A DNA stretch of 64,000 bases from Bradyrhizobium sp. NP1 (lineage in GTDB: Bacteria > Pseudomonadota > Alphaproteobacteria > Rhizobiales > Xanthobacteraceae), in NCBI RefSeq assembly GCF_030378205.1, contig NZ_CP127385.1, forward strand, positions 4,070,001-4,134,000. Direction: 5' to 3'. Position numbers and translations under genes: made by a program. Shown here one piece after another: positions 17,512 to 25,097 of the stretch; within the stretch, counting starts at the first letter, position 1; each line of letters begins with the position of its first letter. The notes under the pieces are model-generated. The model ran no database searches. It had not been told where the DNA came from and worked only from the letters and a program-made list of their open reading frames with translations.

Positions 17512-17910
17512 ATGGCAAGGGTGAAGCAAGCTTCGAAGGCGAAGCGTGTGACCAAGGCCGCCATGCCGGCGCTAGGGGCCGCCGGTTTGACTTTCTCACT
17601 AGCCGGGGGCGCATCTGCGTCGGCTATTCCGACAGACGATGGACAACACACCACGAACCTTGCGCCGACGCAGGCGCTGACGCTCGGCGAAGAAGAAATC
17701 GCCGATGTCAGCCTGGCGACCTTTCATCTGTTCGACAAGGAAAACGCCGGTGGCGTGCAGGTCGCCTGGCGCGGTTGCGGCGGTTGCCGTGGTTGCGGCG
17801 GTTGCCGTGGTTGTCGCGGTTGCCGCTGTGGCGGCTGCGGCGGCTGTGGCGGTTGTGGCTGCGGTGTGGGCGGCTGCTGCCTCTCGTGGGGCGCCTGCCG
17901 TTTGTGCTAA
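17512..17910 (+). CDS. TOMM-type RiPP precursor peptide, Gly/Cys-rich core
   Basis: 132 residues. An ideal GGAGG (17499-17503) sits 8 bases before ATG 17512; an ATG at 17497 lacks such a site. Residues 1-38 look like a signal or membrane segment (Lys/Arg start, then PALGAAGLTFSLAGGASASA). Residues 55-81 form an acidic, probably helical recognition region (LTLGEEEIADVSLATFHLFD) ending in NAGG, a plausible leader cleavage site. The core (about 82-132) has 15 Cys between residues 89 and 132, mostly in GGC, RGC and RC steps, and ends CRLC. Cys spaced by Gly is the usual substrate for thiazoline/thiazole formation by a YcaO cyclodehydratase, which is encoded next. In style it resembles heterocycloanthracin-like peptides. 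The mature product is unknown. Confidence 0.88.
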   Translation: MARVKQASKAKRVTKAAMPALGAAGLTFSLAGGASASAIPTDDGQHTTNLAPTQALTLGEEEIADVSLATFHLFDKENAGGVQVAWRGCGGCRGCGGCRGCRGCRCGGCGGCGGCGCGVGGCCLSWGACRLC

Positions 17911-17950
17911 CGGCGGCAGATTGCTGACATACTGGCGAACGAAAATCGGG

Positions 17951-17982
17951 ATGGCCGGGCTCGACATCGTCGACCCGGCCAT
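17951..17982 (+). terminator. Stem-loop between precursor and modification genes
   Basis: Arms ATGGCCGGG (17951-17959) and CCCGGCCAT (17974-17982), with inner TCGA/TCGA pairs. There is no T-run. Such a stem between a RiPP precursor and its enzymes often lowers downstream expression or stabilises the precursor mRNA; this is inference. Confidence 0.5.
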
Positions 17983-18146
17983 TGCATGTCTGCATTCCGA
18001 TGCAACAGGCTGCGCTGCGACCGCCGTGCATGGCCCACGACCTATTCCCAAGCTTTTCGAAAAGTGCTAGCGCGCGTGCGGGGATCTTGGCCGCACTGTC
18101 CGACCTGCGCGGCAATCCGGAGTAACTGACAGCATGTGCCGAGGCC

Positions 18147-20429
18147 ATGACTAGCCAGCGCAAGAGCAAGCCGCGAAACAACGGTAAGCCAGCCAAACCG
18201 CGCAGCACCGCGCGGCGCGCGGCCAAGGATGTGCTGCAGTTCGCGCCGAATTTTACCGCCTATCTGGTGCCGCCCGAGAGCGTCTGCCTTTACTCCGAGG
18301 ATCGAAAGTTCTTCCTCCATGGCACGCTTTACTGTGCGCTCGCCGCGGCCATCGGCAAGGGCGGCCGAACCGTGGCGGAAATCGTGCGCGAGCTGTCACG
18401 GAAATTTCCCGCCGACAAGGTCGAAGAAGCGCTCAGGCGGCTGATCGAGCGCCATTACGTCGTTTCGGCACTTCCCTCTACCGACGGCACCGTCGCGGGC
18501 TATTGGGCAAGCCTCGGTCTGCCGCCTGAAGTAGCCGAGCGCAATCTGGGCGATTGCCGCGTGCTCGTCGAATCGATCGACGTGAAGGGCGCGGCGCAGT
18601 TGACGGCGGCGCTGAAGGACCTCGGCGTCAATATCGTCAAGCGCGCGCCCGACCTGACCGTGACGCTGGTCAACGACTATCTGGAACACCAGCTCGCCGA
18701 TTTGAACACCCAGCGGGTATCGAGCAAAACGCGCTGGCTGCTCGCGCAACCCTCCGGCGTCTTCCCACTGGTCGGTCCGCTGTTCAGTCCGGGAGAAACC
18801 GCCTGCTGGACCTGCCTGTTCGACCGCATGATCCGCAACCGCGAGATCAAGGGCTTTCTTGCGCGCGGCCCAGCCGAAGCCGTTGCCGTCTCACCGCTTG
18901 CCCGCAACACGCTCGGACAAACCGCGATCCAGTTCGCCGCGGTCGAAATCGCCAAGGCGATCGCGTCCGGATTCCGCACCGATCTGCGCGATCACATCGC
19001 AAGCTTCGACTTGATGGGTGCCACGATCGCCAAGCACTATGTGGCGCATCGCCCGCAATGCCTGACCTGCGGCAGCAAGAAGCTGCAGAATCCGCGCCGA
19101 GCGCCGCAGCCGATCGAAATCGGCCCCGGCTCCAAACTGATCATGACGAGTGGCGGCTACCGCTCGGTGTCATCGCGCACCACCGTCTCGCGCTTCCGCA
19201 AGCATGTCAGCCCGCTCACCGGCGTGGTGACCCGGCTCGAGCGTATCGAGGCCGACCTGCCGATGAACACGAATTACTTCGCGCAGCATAATTTTTCGGC
19301 GCCCGCCACGAGCATCGATCAGCTTCGGTCGGGATTGAGCGGCGGCAGCTTCGGCAAGGGCTCGACCGCCGAGCAGGCCGAGGCCAGCGCGCTGATGGAG
19401 GCGATCGAGCGCTATTCCGGAATCTTCCAGGGCGACGAGATCAGGGTGACGCGGCGCTTCACTGACTTCGCGCCGGGCGAAGCGATCCTTCCCAACGACG
19501 TCCAGCTCTTCAGCGAGGGGCAGTTCCGCAACCGGCACTCTCACCCGGCGGACGGCTCGCACCCCGCCCCCGATCCGCTCGATCCCTCCGCGAAGACCGA
19601 GTGGTCTCCGGCCTGGTCGCTGCGCGACAAGCGCTTCGTCCATCTGCCGACCGGGCTGCTCTATTTCTTCTATCGGGATTTCCACACCGACTCCAACGGC
19701 TGCGCCGCCGGCAACACGCTAGCGGAAGCCATCGTGCAGGGCTTTCTCGAGCTCGTCGAACGCGATGCCTATGCGATCTGGTGGTACAACCGCCTGCGCT
19801 GTGCCGAGGTCGATCTCGACACGTTCGACGACTTCTATGTCCGCGACGTCAAGGCGCAGTTCGCGGATGCCGGTCGCAAGCTCTGGGTGCTCGACGTCAC
19901 CTTGGATCTCGGCATACCCACCTACGTCGCGATCATGCACTGGACGAAGGACGGCAGGGAGAATATCGAATTCGGCTCCGGCGCGCATTTCGATCGTCGC
20001 ATCGCGCTGCTGCGGTCGCTGACCGAGCTGTCGCAATTCCTGTCGATCGGCCTGATGGGCGGCGGCAGCGGCGACAAGTCGAGCCTCGACGGGGTCACGC
20101 CGTTGCGGCTGGAGAACTACCCGTTCCTGCTGCCGGCAAGCGGCACGGTTGCGAGGCCCGCACTCGGCATGAATGTCCCGCTCGACAGCGCGCGCGAGCA
20201 GGTCGATGCCTGCGTCGAGGTCGCCCGCCGCGCCGGCCATGACTTCATCGTGCTCGACCAGACCCGCCCCGATGTCGGCGTGCCGGTCGCGCGCGTCCTC
20301 GTGCCCGGCCTGCGTCACTTCTATCAGCGCTTCGGCCCCGGCCGGCTCTATGACGTGCCGGTCAAGCTCGGCCTGCTCGATCGCCCATTGCAGGAAAGCG
20401 AGCTTACGCCCTTCCTTCCCCACACCTGA
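18147..20429 (+). CDS. Fused TOMM leader-binding/YcaO cyclodehydratase
   Basis: 760 residues. Residues about 25-330 form the precursor-binding (C-protein, E1-like) part with two zinc-type pairs, ACWTCLF near 219 and QCLTCGSKK near 306. Residues about 350-760 form the YcaO part: STAEQAEASALMEAIERYSG near 405-425 and NGCAAGNTLAEAIVQGFLEL, then VERDAYAIWWYN near 517-545, carrying the Glu and Arg residues that bind ATP and magnesium in the family. It would activate backbone amides of the precursor and cyclise Cys to thiazolines. The C-terminus is LTPFLPHT, not the classic PxPxP of many azoline YcaOs. It lies 236 bases after the precursor. A short GAGG precedes ATG 18147. Confidence 0.92.
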   Translation: MTSQRKSKPRNNGKPAKPRSTARRAAKDVLQFAPNFTAYLVPPESVCLYSEDRKFFLHGTLYCALAAAIGKGGRTVAEIVRELSRKFPADKVEEALRRLIERHYVVSALPSTDGTVAGYWASLGLPPEVAERNLGDCRVLVESIDVKGAAQLTAALKDLGVNIVKRAPDLTVTLVNDYLEHQLADLNTQRVSSKTRWLLAQPSGVFPLVGPLFSPGETACWTCLFDRMIRNREIKGFLARGPAEAVAVSPLARNTLGQTAIQFAAVEIAKAIASGFRTDLRDHIASFDLMGATIAKHYVAHRPQCLTCGSKKLQNPRRAPQPIEIGPGSKLIMTSGGYRSVSSRTTVSRFRKHVSPLTGVVTRLERIEADLPMNTNYFAQHNFSAPATSIDQLRSGLSGGSFGKGSTAEQAEASALMEAIERYSGIFQGDEIRVTRRFTDFAPGEAILPNDVQLFSEGQFRNRHSHPADGSHPAPDPLDPSAKTEWSPAWSLRDKRFVHLPTGLLYFFYRDFHTDSNGCAAGNTLAEAIVQGFLELVERDAYAIWWYNRLRCAEVDLDTFDDFYVRDVKAQFADAGRKLWVLDVTLDLGIPTYVAIMHWTKDGRENIEFGSGAHFDRRIALLRSLTELSQFLSIGLMGGGSGDKSSLDGVTPLRLENYPFLLPASGTVARPALGMNVPLDSAREQVDACVEVARRAGHDFIVLDQTRPDVGVPVARVLVPGLRHFYQRFGPGRLYDVPVKLGLLDRPLQESELTPFLPHT

Positions 20430-20455
20430 GGGAGATCGCCGCCTTGCGCGCTGGA

Positions 20456-20551
20456 CCTGGTGGTCCGATTCCAACATTCGCTTCCCCTTTCGGAGGCACT
20501 TTGGCAAATGTTGGAATCAAAGGACCACCAGCAAATTGTGGATGCTAGTGG
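20456..20551. repeat. Palindromic CTAG-bounded element, GGTCC/GGACC family, copy 2
   Basis: 96 bases from CCTGGTGGTCC to CTAGTGG. Stem TGGTCCGATTCCAACATT pairs with AATGTTGGAATCAAAGGACCA. It is homologous, in reverse orientation, to 14571-14669. It begins 26 bases after the YcaO stop codon and shares its CTAGTGG end with the next element. Confidence 0.85.
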
Positions 20552-20622
20552 AGCTGTGGGTTTGACGTTCGCATGAAGGAGACGCGGCGAATGGGTAGCG
20601 AACGTCAAATCCGCTCCACTAG
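20545..20622. repeat. Palindromic CTAG-bounded element carrying a ribosome-binding site in its loop
   Basis: 78 bases. Outer arms CTAGTGGAGC/GCTCCACTAG and inner arms TTTGACGTTCGC/GCGAACGTCAAA; all 22 positions pair. The 25-base loop (20573-20597) contains AAGGAG and the likely ATG of the dehydrogenase gene. Loop and arm spacing resemble 54016-54093 although the stems differ. Confidence 0.9.
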
Positions 20623-22060
20623 GAAGCGAGCAACCGCGCGCCCCACTCTTTCCGTTCGCCTGAACGACCGCGTCACGCTCGAAGGCGATGTCGACGGCAA
20701 CATCGCCGTGAGCGTCGAGGGCTTTCGCGAGGAGCTCGGCCGGTTCAGCACCGCGGCGGCAAAGCGCGCCGCGGCGCTGCGGTCGGGCATTCCGCTTTCC
20801 GAGCTGTCGAAGTCGCGAAGCGCGGCCGGCAAGGAGATCGGCGTCCTGGCGCAGCGGCTGGCGCGCCGCGGCCTCGTCGAATATGGGCTGCGGCGCGCGC
20901 GCGGCGGCGATCTCGTCGCCATCGAGCCGCAGGGGCCGGACTACTGGCCGAAATTGCCGAAGCTCGGCCTTTCCGACACGGTCGCACTGTCGCGCTTTGC
21001 GTATCTGCGCCGGCGCGGCCACGACATGGTGCTGGAATCGCCGCGCGCCGGCGCGCTGTTTCGGATCGGCGATCCCGCGATCGCGGGGTTCCTCGCCGCG
21101 CTCGCCGTGCCGCAGAAAGTCAGGGAGGTGCGGCGGCGCAAGGACTTTCCTGGCGACGCGCTGCTCGCGCTGCTGCTCGATGCAGGCATGCTGTTGAAGC
21201 TCGACGCCGGCGGCGACGACGGGCGCCGCACCAGCGAAGGCGACCCGCACCTCGTACTCTGGGATTTCCACGACTTGCTGTTTCACACCCACTCGACCGA
21301 GGGCCGGCAGGCCAATCCACTCGGTGGCGTCTACTCATTTGCCGACCTCATCAGGCCGCCGCCGGCGGTCCGGCCGTCATGGCCCGGCAAGAAGATCGCT
21401 CTCGGCGGAATTCCGGATGCGGAAGCGGAGCCGAGTTCAGCCTATGCCCGGCTCGTGCACGCGCGCGAGTCGATCCGCGATTTCGACGATGCGCGGCCGA
21501 TCACGCTCGCCGAGCTCGGCGAGCTGCTCGCCCGCACCGCGCGCGTGCAGTCGAAATGGACTGCCGCGCTCGATTTCGAGGGCGGTGGGCCGGAGGTCGA
21601 CTTCACTACCCGCCCTTATCCGTCCGCCGGCAGCGCCTATGAGCTCGAGCTTTATCTGACGGTCGTCCAGTGCGAGGGCCTCGCACGTGGCTTCTATCAC
21701 TACGATGCCGATCAGCATGCGCTGGTCGCGATCGAGGCGCGGCCGGATGTCCTGGAGGCGATGCTGCAAAGCGCGCAGTTCGCGATGGACGCGGCTGCCC
21801 CGCCGCAGATCCTGGTCACGATCGCCGCGCGCTTCGAGCGGATATCCTGGAAGTACCGCGCTATCGCCTATTCGCTGATCCTGAAAGATGTCGGCGTGCT
21901 GACGCACGCGCTCTACATGGCTGCCGCCGACATGGGACTTGGCGGCTGTGCCATCGGCGCCAGCAATATCGAGCTGTTCGTGAAAGCGACCGGCATCCCG
22001 TTTCACGTCGAAGGCCCGGTCGGCCAGTTCGCGCTCGGCCGCGGCGCGCCGCCGACTTAG
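20591..22060 (+). CDS. SagB/McbC-type FMN-dependent azoline dehydrogenase
   Basis: 489 residues. It would oxidise thiazolines made by the YcaO protein to aromatic thiazoles using FMN. An N-terminal winged-helix-like region (residues 10-110) and a C-terminal nitroreductase fold: HARESIRDFDDARPITLAEL (FMN phosphate site), TTRPYPSAGSAYELELYL, FERISWKYRAIAYSLILKDV with its Lys-Tyr pair, and MGLGGCAIGASN. AAGGAG at 20576-20581 lies 9 bases before ATG 20591; ATG 20573 lacks a site. Both signals lie in the loop of a palindromic element. Last recognisable gene of the RiPP set; no transporter or protease follows. Confidence 0.9.
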   Translation: MGSERQIRSTRKRATARPTLSVRLNDRVTLEGDVDGNIAVSVEGFREELGRFSTAAAKRAAALRSGIPLSELSKSRSAAGKEIGVLAQRLARRGLVEYGLRRARGGDLVAIEPQGPDYWPKLPKLGLSDTVALSRFAYLRRRGHDMVLESPRAGALFRIGDPAIAGFLAALAVPQKVREVRRRKDFPGDALLALLLDAGMLLKLDAGGDDGRRTSEGDPHLVLWDFHDLLFHTHSTEGRQANPLGGVYSFADLIRPPPAVRPSWPGKKIALGGIPDAEAEPSSAYARLVHARESIRDFDDARPITLAELGELLARTARVQSKWTAALDFEGGGPEVDFTTRPYPSAGSAYELELYLTVVQCEGLARGFYHYDADQHALVAIEARPDVLEAMLQSAQFAMDAAAPPQILVTIAARFERISWKYRAIAYSLILKDVGVLTHALYMAAADMGLGGCAIGASNIELFVKATGIPFHVEGPVGQFALGRGAPPT

Positions 22061-22069
22061 CGTCAGGTC

Positions 22070-22315
22070 TCAGTCCGCCTTGGCGCTCGCGGCCATCTCG
22101 AGACAGTGCAGCAGATAGGACGTGCGCTCGCGCGGCATCACCTTGTCGGCGTCGGCCTTGCGCGCGCATTCGAGTTGCCTGAGCTGCTCGGCTCGCCGTT
22201 TTTCGGCAGCCTCACGATATTCCGGGGCGACGTGTGAGGGATCGACCAGCTTCTGCGCCAAAGCCGGCGTCATGAGCGGCAACGAAAGCACGATAAAACG
22301 AAGGAACAGCTTCAA
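22070..22315 (-). CDS. Small secreted protein, PsiF-repeat-like
   Basis: 81 residues. The signal peptide ends at ALA-QKL. The mature part has a Cys-helix-Cys pattern (QLECARKADADKVMPRERTS, then YLLHCLEM) that recalls the PsiF repeat, in which two Cys frame a charged helix. It is convergent with the dehydrogenase gene and only 9 bases from it, so it is unlikely to belong to the RiPP operon. Function unknown. Confidence 0.65.
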   Translation of the reverse strand: MKLFLRFIVLSLPLMTPALAQKLVDPSHVAPEYREAAEKRRAEQLRQLECARKADADKVMPRERTSYLLHCLEMAASAKAD

Positions 22316-22585
22316 ATGAGCCTCCTGAAAACCAGCCTGCGGTAATAAAACTGCAATGCGAAAGCAAGGATTGTGCCGGTATCACGGGGCGCCGTCAACA
22401 GCTGGCCCGGACGTGCTGACGCAGAAACATGCCGGGAGGCCAACGGCCCCGGCATTTTGAGCCGAGGCCGCTCCCGGAGTTGCAAACCGGTCCTTCCCGC
22501 GAGAAACGAAGGCCCGCAAGCGCTGACACGTCGCGGCGCGCTGCCGACCGCTCCCTGGTCTCTTCGCTGATCCCGTCTCGCGCGA

Positions 22586-22948
22586 TCAGGCGATCGGCAC
22601 GCCGTAATAGGCGTTGAGCGCGCGGTTGCCTTGCGCGTCGCTCCAATTCCATTCGCGCTCGTCAGCGTATTTCGGCGCGCCGCGAAGCTGCTGCTCGGTC
22701 AATCCAGTGACGTAGCCGCCGAGACGGGTCTCGTACTTCAATGATTGCCATGGCAGCGGGTAGTGGTCGTTGCCGAGGCCGAGGATGCCGCCGAAGCCGA
22801 GCACCGCGTAAGAAACCCTCCCCGATACCTTGTCGATCATGACCCGCTCGATCGAACCGATCTTGCTGTCGTCGGCGCCAAACACGGCTGTGCCTTCGAC
22901 CTTGTCGCTACCTATGAGATTGACGGTTTCCTTTTCGTCCATCATCAT
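22586..22948 (-). CDS. PRC-barrel domain protein
   Basis: 120 residues. A PRC-barrel (residues 10-75: NLIGSDKVEGTAVFGADDSK, IGSIERVMIDKVSGRVSYAV) is followed by LGNDHYPLPWQSLKYETRLG, common in rhizobial stress-associated PRC proteins. AGGAG lies 7 bases before ATG 22948, the first of three consecutive ATG codons. The start of this gene overlaps the end of the upstream small gene by 41 bases in another frame. Confidence 0.88.
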   Translation of the reverse strand: MMMDEKETVNLIGSDKVEGTAVFGADDSKIGSIERVMIDKVSGRVSYAVLGFGGILGLGNDHYPLPWQSLKYETRLGGYVTGLTEQQLRGAPKYADEREWNWSDAQGNRALNAYYGVPIA

Positions 22949-23195
22949 TCGACTTCTCCTCATGTGATGACGCGGAGCCAACCGCCGGACCAGGCGCCGG
23001 TTCCTGCTTGGGCGCGCGGTGCGCGGAACCCGGCGTCGGCGTCCGGCCCGCATCGTCCAGATGGGGGTTGCCTGTCGCCTCATGCGAAACCGACTTGTCG
23101 GGCCCTGTATGATGCGCCGTCTGCGCCCGCGCCTTGTCCGCCGGTTGATCTTCGCCGTTCGTGTTCTTGAGAATGCCGTGATCGGAATGCTTCAT
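22908..23195 (-). CDS. Small hydrophilic, probably disordered protein
   Basis: 95 residues, rich in Asp, His, Pro, Ala and Gly with no hydrophobic core (MKHSDHGILKNTNGEDQPAD). A good ribosome-binding site (GGGAGAGAG) precedes ATG 23195. It overlaps the PRC-barrel gene by 41 bases on the same strand, which suggests coupled translation. A stress-protectant role would fit the composition but is a guess. Confidence 0.6.
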   Translation of the reverse strand: MKHSDHGILKNTNGEDQPADKARAQTAHHTGPDKSVSHEATGNPHLDDAGRTPTPGSAHRAPKQEPAPGPAVGSASSHEEKSNDDGRKGNRQSHR

Positions 23196-23312
23196 CGCTC
23201 TCTCCCTTGCACGGTCAACAGAAAGCGAACGGCGCGGTTCCAGCCAACTCAAGGCACGCTCGGGAGTTGTCGATATACGGTACTTACCGAGATCGAGTTG
23301 AATGGAGTTCAA

Positions 23313-23534
23313 ATGGAGGAACCTCGCAAGAAACGGAACCGCTCCCACCCGAGCGACGCGTTCGAAGTCCGCCTGCAGCGCTTCGCTGACAAGGCCCGTG
23401 AAGCGGCCAATTGCCTGCCACCCGGCGGCGAACGGGATGCCTTGATTAAAAAAGCCGAGCAGACTGAAAATGCACTTGACCTTTGCGGGTCGCTGGCCCT
23501 GCATGATCGTCGAGCTTCGAACAGGGAGCGATAG
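23313..23534 (+). CDS. Small conserved-type helical protein
   Basis: 73 residues with a charged helical pattern (FEVRLQRFADKAREAANCLP, then GGERDALIKKAEQTENALDL). This resembles a family of short rhizobial proteins that I know only as hypothetical. It is the first of two same-strand small genes with 10 bases between them. Confidence 0.65.
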   Translation: MEEPRKKRNRSHPSDAFEVRLQRFADKAREAANCLPPGGERDALIKKAEQTENALDLCGSLALHDRRASNRER

Positions 23535-23544
23535 ACGCAGCAAT

Positions 23545-23784
23545 ATGAATAAAATGGGGGAGGAAATGATCGCCGGTAAGTTCGACTCCCGTACGTTTGC
23601 CAACATGAATGTCGCACTGGACCGCGTCTGCGAGAAGGTGCCGCATGGCGAGGAGCACGTGGTCCGCAAGCGCGTCGCCAAGCAGATCATCAAATGCGCA
23701 ACCAGTGGCAGAACCACGCTGAGCGACCTGACGGCCGCAGGACAGCGCGCGCTGATCAAGGTCGCCACGGTCGCCAGCAAATAG
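23545..23784 (+). CDS. Small helical protein, paralogue of 26247-26447
   Basis: 79 residues. The pattern ALDRVCEKVPHGEEHVVRKR, then VAKQIIKCATSGRTTLSDLT and AAGQRALIKV matches, position by position, the protein at 26247 (LDELCENVP, HVASKILEAAT, LKAAGRQAL). Both are short all-helical proteins. The family is common in rhizobia but has no function I can name. Confidence 0.7.
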   Translation: MNKMGEEMIAGKFDSRTFANMNVALDRVCEKVPHGEEHVVRKRVAKQIIKCATSGRTTLSDLTAAGQRALIKVATVASK

Positions 23785-23859
23785 TTCGCCAATATCCGCC
23801 TCGATCGGGCAAGCCGCGTGGAGGCCGGGCCTGCCTGCCTCCGGCTCCGTTGGCACGCG

Positions 23860-24389
23860 TCAGTCCCGTTTGCTGAGATTTTCGGCCATCTCGAGATGAT
23901 GCTTCAGGGTTGGCAACGTCTTGCCGGCCCAGTCCTTCAGCTTGGCATTGTCGCATAGCGCTCGAACAGGGAGACGGCATCCCTGTGGGCGCTGACCTGC
24001 ATCGGATCATATTCGCTGGCGAAATCCGCAGGCTTTGCGTCACGCAGCTTGTCGAGCTTCTTCTGCGCGGAGCTGTCGAGCGCCGACGGAATCTCGGCCT
24101 TCACGTCGCCACTGCTCACCAGGCCCTTCAAGTCCGACGTCGTCTTGGTGTGGTCGGTCACCATCTGCCCGGCGAACTTCTTTTCCTCCGCATTGCCCTT
24201 CTCTTCCGCGAGCTTCGCGGCCGCGATTTCCAGCATGTCGCTGGTCGCGGCTTCCCTGACGAAATCCTGTGTCGTTGGACTGATGCCGAGCGCGGAATTG
24301 ACGCCGGTTTTCTCTCCGACTGACTGCGCCGATGCCGGTGCTGACGCGACGATCGCCAGGACGGCGATCGCGATGGCCGAACTCTTCAT
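23860..24389 (-). pseudogene. DUF4142 secreted protein gene with C-terminal frameshift
   Basis: Signal peptide MKSSAIAIAVLAIVASAPAS and the DUF4142 body (FVREAATSDMLEIAAAKLAE, KKFAGQMVTDHTKTTSDLKG, AHRDAVSLFERYA) run in one frame that stops at 23937. The adjacent frame continues with DNAKLKDWAGKTLPTLKHHL, then EMAENLSKRD and a stop at 23860, which is the normal end of the family. Where the usual sequence has RYAKGGDNAK, bases are missing. Either the gene is broken or the sequence has an error at about 23955-23960. The intact protein is a ferritin-like-fold periplasmic protein. Confidence 0.75.
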
Positions 24390-24498
24390 GTGAATCTCCA
24401 AAATCGTCACCTGCTACAAAGCATCGAGCCTCCTGCATTGTTCCTGTCCCGGCGACTGCCGGGCGCGGAACTCCGACCCGAAACCGCCGTTGTCGCGC

Positions 24499-25071
24499 AT
24501 GGCATTGATGACGATTCACCCGACGGCGGCCGACATCGCGATTGCGAACTACATTGCGGCCCACACCAATCCACCCGCGGAGGAAACCGCCGAGGCCGTC
24601 ACCTGGGGTGGCGACGAGCACGTGCTGTGCGCACTGACGATCACCTTCTGGATCTGGACGCGCGCAAGCGAGCAGCGTCGGCGGGCCCGGCGCACCGCCG
24701 ACCACGTGCTCCTGACGACGCTCGTCGCCTCCGCGCTGCCGCACCTGCTCAAGGCCGCATTCGATCAGCGCCGGCCCGACCGACTGACCGTCCGCGGACA
24801 CTGGCGGGGCATACCGTTCTCCGGCCGGGAGATGGATGCCTTTCCGTCCGGTCACGCGGTTCATATCGGGGCGCTGGCTTCGGCGGCATCGGAACTGCCG
24901 CCGCGGCAACGGAACCTGGTCTGGCTCGCGGGCGCGGGTCTCGTGGCCACCCGGATCGTGTTGCTCGCGCACTGGACGACCGACGTCCTGGCCGGCCTTG
25001 CGATCGGGGCCCTGGCCGAGCGCGCGTTGCGGCGCCTGACCGGCTATGGGCGACCGTCCCAAGGCAGCTGA
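24499..25071 (+). CDS. PAP2 family membrane phosphatase
   Basis: 190 residues. All three phosphatase motifs are present: KAAFDQRRP, FPSGHA and TRIVLLAHWTTD. It has about four or five helices. Such enzymes remove phosphate from lipid or isoprenoid phosphates on the periplasmic side. Neither ATG 24499 nor ATG 24508 has a clear ribosome-binding site. The stop is 27 bases from the damaged mgtC gene on the same strand. Confidence 0.85.
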   Translation: MALMTIHPTAADIAIANYIAAHTNPPAEETAEAVTWGGDEHVLCALTITFWIWTRASEQRRRARRTADHVLLTTLVASALPHLLKAAFDQRRPDRLTVRGHWRGIPFSGREMDAFPSGHAVHIGALASAASELPPRQRNLVWLAGAGLVATRIVLLAHWTTDVLAGLAIGALAERALRRLTGYGRPSQGS

Positions 25072-25097
25072 TCGCTCGGTCCTGCAAGGTCACGCCT

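Noticed and set aside
17765..17900. Repetitive GGTTGCGG units considered as a CRISPR or satellite array
   Set aside because: The units are short, without spacers, and are fully explained by the Gly/Cys codons of the precursor peptide.
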